Source: Rotaria sp. Silwood1 (lineage: Eukaryota > Rotifera > Eurotatoria > Philodinida > Philodinidae). Taken from it: DNA of 64,000 bases. Location of the stretch: assembly GCA_905250075.1 (NCBI GenBank), contig CAJNOP010000025.1:193669-257668 (forward strand). Direction: 5' to 3'. The notes beneath the pieces were generated by a model that had not been told where the DNA came from, made no database searches, and saw only the letters and a program-made list of their open reading frames with translations. The position numbers and the translations under genes are program-made. Below, in pieces: positions 1 through 12,300 of this stretch (its first letter is position 1; each line of letters opens with the position of its first letter).

Positions 1-3000
1 GTGTATAATCCGTTTTTTTGTCTTATGCGATGCATACGAAAATCCATCGAACTTAACCATATGAATTTCACCTCTCTTTCTTCATTGCACTTTGCTGAAA
101 TTTCATCTTTTAAGGTTCGTCTTGCGATGCACTACGATGATGATAAGTCCAAAGTCTGTTCTCTCCTTGTTTGTTATGAAATATAAAGGTGAAAAAAATA
201 AAGTACCATGTCTCCAGGTTGGTACTTCATTTCACCTTTGCTTTTTTCCTGTATCAAGTAAATTTGACAAAGAACATTATATTAATCATGTATGCCATTG
301 TCATATATGTTACCTATACATGTCATTTGCATGTTCATTTCCACTATGATACATGTAAATAAATAAAACCAATGAGATTTTTTAAATACAAGTTTGATTT
401 ATTACACTAAAAGAGACTACCTTCATCAATTCTTTTGATTGATATTGAATGATAGGCCCTTATTTATGATAATCAGTAAGAAATTCGGATAACGTATTGA
501 AGATTATGAACATGAAATATATAGATGATGTACAATGAATATAGATATAATTATTCGATAATCATCGTCCGAACAAAAACAAGTCTCAAACTATATTTCT
601 AATAACAAAAGACTGAAAATAGACAGATTGAAGTAGAACAATCCGTTTGTTTTATTTTGATTGATTCACATATATCTTTTGCTATTCAATTGAAGTTGAT
701 TTGTACAGCAAAAAAATTCAATATCTCTCTAATGTTGTGAAGCACTATCTAAAAGTAATGTTAAAATATATACAGTGCGAAATTTACATTCGACAGATCG
801 TCACAGATGCGTTAGAGATAGCTCGTCACAGGCATGATAAAAACTCGTAAAAACATCTCTTCTTCAGGAGACATCGTCACAGACGTCATTAATATAATAC
901 AATCAGCGATCGTTTACGAATAATGCGTGATGATAATATCTAAGCGACTTGTTTTTTTTGTATTTCTAAAGGATTAAGTAAAAGGATCGAGAAGAAATAA
1001 GCTCTAAAATAGATAGAATAAAGTAATCTTGTTGAGATTGCCAAGCATAACTGCATCAAGTTTCATATTTTAATTTCATGCGAACTGTCTTAACAGCTTT
1101 TCTATTTCTATTCAAAATTAATATAGTAAAGCAGTCACTTAGACCAGTAAAAATACTGTAATATACTAACAATTTTACTACAAATTTTTCATTGCTAAGA
1201 TCGAATATTCTCTATAATGAAAATAAATCATCTATTTATTTATCATGGAAAATTCAAATAATCGAATAAACTTTTTCTATTTACAAGGAAAAACAAATCA
1301 TTTTATAGTGCGTTGATGATTTTTTTTTTGGATATACAATTCTAACTGAATATCAAAAAATTCATTGGTTTTAATAGATTATCTTCTTATAAGTTATCTA
1401 TTGTAAAAGCAATTACATGAATAGTTGTTAGGTTTGTCGTCAAAGTATTGATAAATAATATTATTCTTCGTTTAGTAACAACTAAAACGTGTTGATAACA
1501 AATTAGATTCGTTATATTCTTTTTACTATAATAAACAGAAATAAAACTTGAAGTGATAATATACATATAAAATAGGTTCGAGTATTACTATGGATAGAGA
1601 AAATAATAATCAATGTTGTGGCTCAGTGAGAAGTCTATATTCGGTGTTAGTAGAAATACTATCCAATGTAACATGTAAAATACAGTGAACTAAAATATTT
1701 GATGTAAAACTGTTTTGTTTTAAACTAAAACTTCGTTGAAAAGAACCTGCAGTGAAATTTTGTTTTTGCTTTGGTGTTTTATGAATTCTATGACATTTCT
1801 CAATGTGTGTATTTTAGAATATGAGTCTTGAAAACGTATTTTTCAAAAGAAGATTATCAAATGACTAATTATATCGAACATTGTTACAAAAACCATGATG
1901 GCTACTGTAAACAATCAACTCTTTCATTCGCATAGACATAATCTAAAATCATTTTTGTCTTCTTTGTCTTGGTCTCCATAACAATGTAACAGAAGAAAGT
2001 TAGCAAACACAAAAAAAACGTCGTTGAATTGCTAAATATTCTACGACGTTGAATAATGAATATAAGTATCATCAATACATATTATATTTTTTCTCATGAA
2101 GGTCGACTTATTCTCGTTACTAGTGATCAATGTAGTCAACAATTATATAGTTCCTCCCATTCATTAATGGCAACAATTATCATCAATTTATATTTATGAT
2201 ATGGATAAACAATCAAATGAAGAATGGATCATATACAACATAAAATTGTAACATTGTTTTTAGTTAGTTTCTTTTGTTAATGATTTTTGTATTTTGATCG
2301 ATTTGATGGTCTAAATGATGAAATTAACTGCAATCAGATTAGTTGAATGAAAGTGCAAGAACTATTGCTAATAAATGTTTTATAGAATGACTTACTATCG
2401 ATATGAATGAATAACTGTACTCTACAGTTACTTTGTTTATTCTTGTTTAACAATTGATATTGTTCTGAGAATAAAATCTATTCGAGAAGACAAACTAAAA
2501 TTTATAAATCTCTCTTAGATTGAAATTTATCTGTACATTAGCGAAAAAAGGAGAAACGAAGTTTCAAGAACAGAAAATATTGAAATACTATTTTTGTTTT
2601 GTTTTATTTGATTGATAATATCTACGAACCACTGAAGCACAATTGATATCAATTTTCACTGGACGAGTACTATGAATAAGCGATGTCATAGAAATATTTT
2701 AATGTACTTCGACAATCGATTCATGAATTTATTTCTATCAACTACGATTAATTGTTATAAAACAATAAACTATTTCAAGTGTTAAAACGTTTCTAATGAT
2801 CTTCATTGAGTATGGTTTGTAATTTATGATAATCTACCAGAAGTAATAACTAAATCCTTTGCTCATATTAGTTTAATGCATGAATTCAATGAAGTATCTT
2901 TCATGATTGCAAATATATTTCATTTGATTAATCCTTATCAGTCGAGATAAGAGAGCTTTGTCCCTTTCCTGCTGACTAAAAACTCCTGGCGTCAAAAAAA

Positions 3001-4934
3001 TCATTAGATCGATACGAAAGTCTTAATTCTAGTTTGAGAAATTTGTAGTATTGAATTGTTGAGATTAATAATGCCAAATATTTAAGAATTAAAACAAAAC
3101 AATATTATACTTACTAACTAAAATATTTAATCTCAAAAATGAAAAAGTGAAGCTTTCTCAACAAAGATGTAAAAATTTTCGTATCTACCTGATGATTGAA
3201 TAGTTCCGGTTTCAAGAAGTTTATAAAAAGTCACTTCAGGTTCAGCTCTCTGTTTCAGATATTTGGAAATGCCGGATTCTTCTTACGATAAATGAAGAAA
3301 AAAGAGTCTACAAGTAGTGATAAGGAAGTTGACTTGTGCTTTTTTGGTGCTGCATTTTATGATATGGATCAATATGTTCTAGTCAGAATGATATATCATC
3401 GTTTATTTGAAGGAGTTCTATCGAATAATCTTGTTCTTTTTATCGATCATTTGGTATGATAACTGAAGAAAAAGTTGAGTATAACCCTAGTCTACAATAG
3501 TGTCATAAATCATTGCAAACTCTAATGAAAATCAATCTATCTAACCATGTTAATAATGGTAGTATATTTTGTGTCATAGAAATGATTCGATTGTTACTAC
3601 ATAGTTATAGAATTCAATCGACGAACACATGACAATAATCATCTGAATATAGCTTTATCTTTTATTAAAATTTCTTTCTGAGACAAGAAGTTTGGAAAAA
3701 CAAATTTTGGAAGAATCAGATTTCTATGAGAAAATATTGAAAATTAATAATTATCGAACTCATAAATAAATATGTTGATCATGAAAATAGAAAAAACATT
3801 GGTTATTTTCGTTTCAAAATGATACAATATTGACACAACATTTTTATTTATGCGATTAGACTCAATGAGTTTGCATCCATTTAAGAATGAAACGGATACT
3901 TTTTCAGTGATGCAAAGAAGACAATAAACAATATGAAAAGAGAACTTGTCTTTATCTTAATTGATAAAAATGAACGAGAGAAACACGAGACAGACTAAAC
4001 TAATGTGAAGAATAGGTAACGAAATTTCAAGAAGAAAGTTTTATTAAAATTTCCTCCATCATTGTGATGTAATGAAAGTTTAGTCTCATGACTTTTTTTC
4101 TCTTATCCATTAATTCATTTCATTTCTTTCTTTTATACATTTAAACGGATCACTACATTTGTGTATATAAACTGTTCGCTGTTTCTTTTGTCTTAAGTAA
4201 CAGATGTCTTGTATCTATTGTTTCTTCTTTTCTCATATATCAAATAAATCTGATATTCACTTTCGTTTGTTCTTGTTCCGACCGATTCTTCAACACTTGA
4301 TAATCATGATTGCTTGATATTATTGAAAAGCATATTATTACTATCAAAAGTTATTTCTGAACATTCGGTGAACACAGTAATTTGAATTGTTCTATGTATT
4401 AATTAACCTATGTTTACAACGATCCTTTTACTGATTCGAATGAATTTCTTGTAATTTAAATATTCATAAAACAAAGAGAAGACATACTCAACGAATATTA
4501 GATATATTCTCGTTTCAACTAATGAAGGAACATATCTAACGGTAAATTATCGATCAGGGTGTTATTTTCTTCATAACTAGGGCACAGTGAGACTAGAAAA
4601 AATTTAAAAAAGAATTGGTTTTTATAGAAGCTATTTATGAATGAAATGTAAAATGCAAATTCTCTTTTTTAAATTTTTCTATGAATAGAGATGTGCCAAG
4701 GATAGATTTTGTTAGTCATTCTATCGGTCGCTCCGTTTCCCTCGTAAACACGTCGATCTATGAATACCTTGATATAAACTAAAAATCTAGTAAAACGATC
4801 AGAACTTCATAAGAAAAGTCTTTTAGAATTTTTCTAATATCACTGACGAAGGAACTACTAAAAGTGTAACTCATTATTTGAACTTATACTGATCTGACCA
4901 GCGAGTTTGTTTAAGACAGGCAAAAGCTTAAAAA
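1..4934. other. Intergenic, no gene supported
   Basis: AT-rich DNA with short open frames only; none has a recognisable domain or splice structure. It holds a hairpin near its start (186-242) and three copies of the 8-mer TCGTCACA at 798, 823 and 874. Nothing else stands out. Confidence 0.6.
186..242. repeat. Short hairpin
   Basis: Two arms pair: AAAGGTGAAA followed by AGTACCA on the left, and TTGGTACT followed by TTTCACCTTT on the right, around a loop of about 10 nt. It could be a small palindromic repeat or an RNA hairpin. No RNA family was recognised. Confidence 0.4.
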
Positions 4935-5285
4935 GGTTTCATATGAGCTTATGGAGCCAAGTTATGATCGGTTTACTGTATTTTCGAACTGCAATTTCGC
5001 CCATCAATAAGTTTGTTGGTGCTTGAAATATCCCGAAAGTTTCAGCCGAAAAGAATATTCTTTTGTAGAGATATTGAGTTTCCAAATAAACTCGGCTTTT
5101 TAGTGACATGTCTGTAACAAGCAAAATATTTCTTAGAAACTCAAAAACTTGGCAAATGAATAATCTTTTCTACTGAAACTTTCAGGATATTTTAAGGATC
5201 ATTCAATCTGTCATATAAGGTGAACTTCACGTCGAAAATACAGAAAACGATCATAATTTGGTTCCAAGGATTCACACGCGCAAAC
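4935..5285. mobile_element. Fold-back (palindromic) MITE-like element, about 350 bp
   Basis: The left half (4935 to about 5110) and the reverse complement of the right half (about 5110-5285) align along their length, with shared blocks such as TTATGATCG, TGTATTTTCG, GAAAGTTTCAG and GACATGTC at the centre. By eye the arms are roughly 75% identical. There is no open frame inside and no clear target-site duplication. This is the structure of a non-autonomous DNA transposon or fold-back element, old judging from arm divergence. The superfamily is unknown. Confidence 0.6.
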
Positions 5286-5951
5286 ACTTTTATTATATTT
5301 TTCTAGTTTTACTAAAATCTTCTTGTAAGTGCAATATAAATTTAAACGACAGATTACAGTTGAAATAGTTCTCTCCTAAGTTATATCGATATTAACATTA
5401 AAACATCAATCTTAACAATGTGATTTTCTATTAAGACTGTAATTATAAGTATTATCAATCAACTAAATCGATTGTCATATAAAGAAAACTATGATTTCAA
5501 TCATGCAAAGATATTTTTAACATTTAATCAACAAATGATGATAAACAGATTCTTATTCTTGTTGTAGAAATTTTCATGACACACATATCCATACGGATAT
5601 ATCATCATGCTCGATTGCACATATCTTTCCTTTTTTTTTTCCTCACTATTTCTAATATAATGTCGGTCATATATATTCAACATTCACGCTCGTCTTCAAT
5701 TCAATCATCCAGATGTCATCAATTGTATCTTTTCTATTCAATTCTTAACCATTTGCTTACAAACGATTTCACACATTCAATAGATAAATGTGTAAAAGTT
5801 GACACGATTTAATGAGATATTTTCAATCGATAAGACATTATGTTCATCCATTAAACACAAAAATAACAAATGTACGGCATATCTGACTAGTAAAAAAAAA
5901 AAAAGAAAAGCAAAAAAAAAGAAGAAGAAAACAACTGTTCTATAAAATAAA
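5286..5951. other. Intergenic, downstream of the LRR gene
   Basis: AT-rich, with purine-rich A tracts (about 5892-5930) just past the 3' end of the minus-strand LRR gene. I see no gene. Confidence 0.5.
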
Positions 5952-8900
5952 TTAAATAATAATAGGTGGTCTACAAAGACATGTTGGAGGTTTTAAATGA
6001 TTCGATGATGTTGTAAACGGAATTTCATGATAAAAATGATATGGTTGTTGGTCTTGACAACAATTTGTTATTGGTGGTGAACGACAATAATAAAACATAG
6101 GTGTTATTATTGATTGATGATTTGTACTTCCATTTATTGAACGTTCTTCTATTGAACATGATCCACCTATTTGTGTTGTATCGGAACCAGTTGTTTGATA
6201 AAATGAATCAGTAGCAATTGTTTTTGATGAATTATGAAAAAATTTATCACGTTGTTTTATAATAAAAATAACAACACATAAAAGTATAAGTAAAACAAAA
6301 ACAATACCACATGCAATACCAGTTATTAAATATTGTATATCATTATGAAATGTTTTTTCAATAGAATTCGATGATGATGATGATAAAGATAAAATTTTTT
6401 GTTCAAATTTTATTTCTTGTTTATTTGGTGTAATTAAATTTCGACATAAATATTGTTCATTACTTTGTAGACACAATGTATAATTAGTTGATGATTTTAA
6501 TTTTTCAAGAAGAAAATAATTTTCACTTGAATTTAAATATAATATAGGTAATTTATAACTATTTTCATAAACAATTAATTTTAATGGAGATGATACATAT
6601 GACCATTCGAGAATAGCTGTTTCAGAATCTTTTAACCATGAATTAAATGATGAAATTATTTCATATTCAGTTGTTAATTCAGGATAATCTATTGCTGTTG
6701 TTGTTGTTGCTATTGTTATTGTTGGTCTTATTGCGATATTTTCACATTGAAATTGATATTCTAATAAAGAACCTAATTGTTTACCAGAAAGTTCTTTTGG
6801 TTGTGCACATATCCATTGAACATATGGAACAAGTTCAGTTTGATAATGTGTTAATAACCAATGATATAATGGTTTAATATGACAATCACATTGTAATGGA
6901 TTTGAACTAAGATCAAGTGTAACAAGTTGTGAAAGTTTTTCAAATGTTTGATTATTAAATGGTAATATAGTTAAACGATTATGACCTAATTCTAATTCAC
7001 GTAATGTTAACGGAAATTCTGATGGTATTTGTATTAATTGATTACGTTGTAAATCAATAGCAATTAATTGTGACATAGATGAAAAAAAATGATCAGGTTT
7101 GATTTCAGTTAATAAATTTGATTGAAGTTTTAAACGTTCAAGATTTATTAAACGAGAAAATGCTGGTAAAGAATTTGATGTTAATGAACAAGATTGAAAA
7201 CTTATATTACGTAATGAAGATTCAATACCAGAAAATGTATCTACTGTTAATGGAAGTAATGGATTACGATCCATATTTAAATGTTCAAGTGAACGAGTGA
7301 ATTTAAATAGACCTAAAAACAAAAAGATGACTTTTATTGCAACAATAAATTATGATATATATATATACTATATCGTGAGAATGAAAGTGAAGAAATGTTA
7401 TCCAGTAGTGATTGAATTCAATGAGATATATGCTGATTTTAATACAGCAAAGATGGATGGTTATTTCTTCTTTCATATGAATAAACTAATTTCATAGTTA
7501 TTTAGTCAATTGTTCAGACTAAGATTTTAAAACTTGGTCAGTAAATATGTTGCCTTAATTTAAATTATCTATTGTAGATTTTTATTCAGGAACTTATTTA
7601 AAAATAACTTCACTAATCTACAAATTAGTGGTACAACCCAAATTTTGAGTCTGAGGAATTAACAAGACTGGACTCCCTCGTGAAGAGACTTGACGAAGAC
7701 TTTATCTGTAATAGTTTTGATTAGTGGTGGAGAGGAAGCTCAGTTCCATATTAGTAAAGCTACTACTATGAATAACTTCCTTCCGATAGTATGAGACAAT
7801 TACTATTGCTCTTTACGTTCTATTGAAAGAAACCGCCTGTGGTCTAATATATGATTATGAGATTGAACAATCTTTTTTTTGAATAATTGTTTTCTTCTAG
7901 AGAGAGTTTGAAATGAAAAAAATGATTTTGTAATTTTGATTGAAGCGTATTTTTTTTTGTCATAAATCAATTATTTACCTTTCGGTATTGTTTTGATATT
8001 ATTTCTTGCTAAATTTAATCGTTTAAGTTTATATAAATGTTGAAAAATATTTGAATTATTTAATAAAAATTCATTACTTTGTAATGATAAAGTTTCTAAT
8101 GAATTATTTTCTGTTATTAAAATTTTATTAAATTTTCTTATAGAATTAAAATCAAGTATTAATTCTTTTAATTGTTTTGGTATTGAACCATTAATATGTT
8201 CTGATGTTAAAAGATTATTTTGTACATTTAATATTTGTAAATTTGTCATATTTGTTAATGATAATTTCATTAAACCATTATATGATAAATCTAAATATCG
8301 AAGATTTTTATTAATTAAACTTGTTTCATATTGATTTATATGATTATGTGATAATGATAATGTTTCAAGTGTTATTAAACGATTTATTATTATTGATATA
8401 CGATTATCAAATTGATTATAATCAAGATATAAATGTCGTAATTGTTTTTCAATAGAATGAAATGCATTATATTCAATTGTTTGTAAATGACATGATTTTA
8501 ATGATAAAATTTCTAATTTTTTCATTTGTTCAAATGTATTTGTTGGTAATATACGTAAATTTAAACCAGTTAATGTTAAACTTCTTATATTAGCTAAATT
8601 TGTTTTAATTGCTTCAGGTATTGTATCAACAATTGATGAATCAAATTCTAATGTTAATTGTTCAAGATAATTTTCTAATTCACGAAATGCATTTTTATCA
8701 ATTGATTTTAAACGATTACCCGACATAATCAAACGTTTTATACGTAAATTATGAAATGCATTTGCATGTATATGTGTTATAGCATTATCAGATAGAATAA
8801 GTTCATCAAATGCTAAATTAAATAAACGATGTGAAGAAAAATCTGGAATCTCAGATAGAGATTTTCGTGCACAATGTACATAATTTGAACCATCATCACG

Positions 8901-8981
8901 TATTCCTGATTGACATAAATCAAGGAGATTTATTGCTAATGATGGTGTTAGAAGAAAGATCAATAAAATATTTAATGGCAT
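5952..8981 (-). CDS. Leucine-rich-repeat single-pass transmembrane receptor
   Basis: Two exons: 8981-7979 and 7312-5952. They are joined across a 666-bp intron with GT (AAAG/GTAAAT) and AG (GTTTTTAG) borders that keep the frame (1+2 nt), giving 787 aa. A signal peptide (residues 1-16, MPLNILLIFLLTPSLA) and a Cys-containing cap precede leucine-rich repeats from about residue 55 to 470. An LRRCT cap follows at about 472-525 (NPLQCDCHIKPLYHWL, then two more Cys). A fibronectin-III-like segment spans about 556-631, a membrane helix about 662-686, and the cytoplasmic tail has about 100 residues. The order LRR, LRRCT, Fn3, TM is that of animal cell-surface adhesion or receptor proteins (LRIT/LRFN-like architecture), so it should act at the plasma membrane, N-terminus outside. 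The exact orthologue and ligand cannot be read from sequence. The start ATG lies 3 nt after a splice acceptor AG. Confidence 0.88.
7313..7978 (-). other. Intron of the LRR receptor gene
   Basis: GT-AG intron, long for this window. It carries no coding signal that I recognise. Confidence 0.8.
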
Positions 8982-8984
8982 TAT

Positions 8985-8986
8985 CT
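8985..8986 (-). promoter_or_regulatory. Splice acceptor just upstream of the LRR start codon (possible spliced-leader site)
   Basis: On the minus strand a T-rich tract ends in CTTCTAG, and the ATG follows after three bases. No upstream coding exon is visible, so this is either a 5'-UTR intron border or a spliced-leader trans-splice site. Confidence 0.45.
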
Positions 8987-9035
8987 AGAAGATAAAATAA
9001 GAACTTACTGATTGTCATTCATTATATACTAGATT

Positions 9036-9380
9036 TTCAAAAATGATGGCATCCATGCTCAAGGATAAAATTTTAAAAACAAATATTCAAGAATTTTTGA
9101 AAAGTCTCTCGAAAACTATAGGACCTGCTTACAACCTCGCTATCATTGGATCTGATCGAACTGAAATTTTTTCTGAAAAAGCCTATGATAAAATCTCATA
9201 TGTAAGGTTAAACCTTGCTACAAATACATCTGGAATTCGATCTTAGGTACTTTCAGAAAAAATTTCTGTCCAATTGGACTTAGCAAGCTCGATGGTTTTC
9301 GAAGACTTCTTTTAAAAAAACATCTGAAGGTTTGATTTTTTTAAAATTTTTCCCTTGAACATGGCTCCCATCATTTTCAA
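9036..9380. mobile_element. Fold-back (palindromic) MITE-like element, about 345 bp
   Basis: The left end AAAATGATGGCATCCATG and the reverse complement of the right end AAAATGATGGGAGCCATG match. The similarity continues inward (CTCAAGG.AAAATTTTAAAA, CTCGAAAAC, GAAATTTTTTCTGAAA) to a centre near 9208. A 67-codon open frame (9043-9246) crosses the left arm but resembles no known protein and is probably fortuitous. It differs in sequence from the fold-back element at 4935-5285. It is an old non-autonomous DNA transposon of unknown superfamily. Confidence 0.6.
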
Positions 9381-12300
9381 TAATTTAGTTGTAGTAAAAC
9401 TTTGAGTTCAACTGATTGTATTCTCGTAAACAATCAGAAGGAATATCCTAGAAATAAACTATTGTAATTGAATACTTATACCGGAAAGATTTATCTTAAT
9501 AGATAAATCTAGAATATTTAATGATTTAAGGCTTATCTTCATTCTTTTTTTGCCCCTAATTTATATGATAGAGTAATTTATCCTTTAGCATCCGGACATC
9601 GAAAAACAAAAAACAACAAATTGTACACATAAATTCCACATTCAATAAATGAATGTCATTGTTTACATAAGAGAATACACAAACAGTAGTGTTTCTTCAT
9701 TATAGACATACCTACACTCGTCCACTTCCTATCATATACGTGTGTACGTCTTAACAAACACATACACACACAAGAGCTTTTAGCCTCTCGGACACACGAA
9801 TACGGCGAGTGATGCTGATTACATCACGTCTTGTACACAATACATACACTTCTCATTCACAATTAAACCCTAAAAATAGGAACAAATAAAGCTTTTTATT
9901 TGTATATACAACGAGGAAAGAGAGACAAAGAAAAAAAAGAAGCTTCGCGTGCCAACATTTGATTGAACACGGTTATAATAATCGATCATTTGAACCGACA
10001 GTTATAATTTTCGTGATTTGACTCTCACACCTTTTAAATAGTATATACATACACACATTTTGATGATACTTATCATCAATATCTATCTTTGTTTGTGATC
10101 TACACTTGATCGTTTCGCATCACCATTTGTCTTCTTCATCTTTTTTTATAGTCTTTAATCAAAATATACATATACCGACTCATACAAAGTCGTTCCCTTA
10201 AATCAGAAATGAATGATGAGTTTGATATGAATCAAATCCATTGTATAGACACATGCCGAGTCATGTGTATAAATAAAAGCGAAAAAAGTTTAATCATAAT
10301 CTTTTTTTTCTCTCTTTTTTCGTTGTCTATATTCTGGGAAATTTACCTTCACAAATTACAGCTGTTATTGCTGCTGAGAGCCGCCTCCGGGAAAAGGCTA
10401 AGATGAAACAAATATATACAGACAGATACTATAGATAATGTTGATGTATCTGACTCACTCAACACACTAAGAGAGAATAGATAGACATATCGTAATAAGA
10501 AACATATATAGAAAAAAAAAAGAAGAATACAAATTATGACAAATTGATTTGTCAAGTTAAAATAAAATATCATGAATATTAAGAAATATGGTATCTGTCT
10601 TACGTTTTTTTTTTCTTTTGTTTCAAAGTTCACATTTCCATACATTGGCAACCGTATATTTCATAACGGAAAAGAAAATTCTTTCTTAAACCACCTACTG
10701 ATCTCCGGTAACATACCAAACGGAAGACTTATCCTTACCTTTTATATTTCTCTTTTGTATAGATATGTGATTGAAAGAAGGTCATACATGCTCGCCACAG
10801 CCCAGTATGGGGTAAAGAGTTACAAAATGACGAATGAACGAACGATAGAAAGCAAAAAAAAAGAAAAGAAGGGGAGAAAAAGAACAAGAACGCGAAAATT
10901 CTCACTGATGCAGAGTAAATGAACAAATGTGAAAGAGAAGAGAATCTCTAATCCTTCACTTATTGTATATATATATATATATAGAAACAAGAGTGTCATT
11001 CTTTATCGCCTTACAATTAACCTCCTCATTCGACTTTGTTCATCAAAACGACCGACAGTAGCGTTCATATATATATAGATTCACTAACGTATCAAAAGCA
11101 ATGCTAATTGAAAAACGCATCATCTAGAACGAGAGAAAAGACGAATTCATGTGTAACGAGAAAGCGACATGGCGGATGGATTACACAGACAGGCGCTAAA
11201 TGGATTTTCAATCAGTAACAAGGGAAAAAGATGATGATGGCGTTCATTCAATCAGTTAAAAAGAAACTCTATTTGTATTCGACACATCACTATGATGTGA
11301 CATTTCCCATAAAAGACATAGAAAGAGAGAAAGAGAAATGTTCATGTAACTCATTTGTGCTAATCGAATGTGTTCAATACATATATACATAAGAATATTC
11401 TCTAGTGGGGTGGTGCCCGAACGATTTCCTTCTTCTCTCTCTCCGGTGCTGTCCAGACGATGGTAACTTTATTTTTCAATTGTTCTTGTGCAGTCACAAA
11501 CAATTGTCGTCTACAGTAAACAGTTAAAAGAAAAAGAAAACGGGGCACACACACACACGACAATTAGAGAGTTGTTATTGTTACGACAATGAATACATAC
11601 ATACATATATGCATACTCAAAAGAAGTCTTACTGACTATTAGACGAAAGAAGTGCAATGATGACCGAGACTTAAAGTGTCGAAACTATATAAGAGTCGGT
11701 CATGAAATTCAATTGAATCAAAATAAAGACGATGAAGTCATAGAAAATGATGTATATTTGTATATGAATGTAGAACAAAAACACTGAAGAATAAAAGGTG
11801 TTGAGATATATGTCTAAATTAAATGTAAATGCATTAACGTGTGATAGAAACTATGAAAAGATATAGTGTGAATTAAGGTGTGTTATTTTACGTTCATATG
11901 CTAAATTTCTTTCGTTTTTTTTTCAATTTGTTAATCTTCATCGATAAACATTTCCTGTTTTTTTTACAGATTTAATTTATGAAAATCATATAGTAGTACA
12001 TACTTTGAATTTTAACAATACTATAAAGATAAAGTAAAATGTTTAAGTGCTGTACTTACTCATTATACAGATGGTTCCCTTACTTACCTTCTCAAGAGTG
12101 TGCGCACACCAGCTGTGTGCCATCCATTGACACTATTAATGTGTCCTTCTCTTCTCCTCTCTCTCGTTCATTTAGATAGAAATAAAAGAGACACAAAGAT
12201 TCACAAATCTTTTTTTTTCTCTTTTTCTCTTCTCTTCTTGGCCTATGGTCATTTGTATATATATATGTGTGGCAAAATCAATTCGCAATCCTAATCGTAT

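Noticed and set aside
4578-4700. Possible small hairpin element (GGCACAGTG... with an inverted AGAGATGTGCC)
   Set aside because: The inverted match consists mostly of A/T-rich sequence with no target-site duplication, too weak to call.
6647-7497. Plus-strand frames opposite the LRR receptor gene
   Set aside because: Antisense shadows of the minus-strand exon and intron.
10572-10922. 116-codon plus-strand open frame and its overlapping minus-strand frames
   Set aside because: Low-complexity Lys/Arg-rich or Phe-rich translations, no domain, no splice or polyadenylation context, and strand-ambiguous signals.
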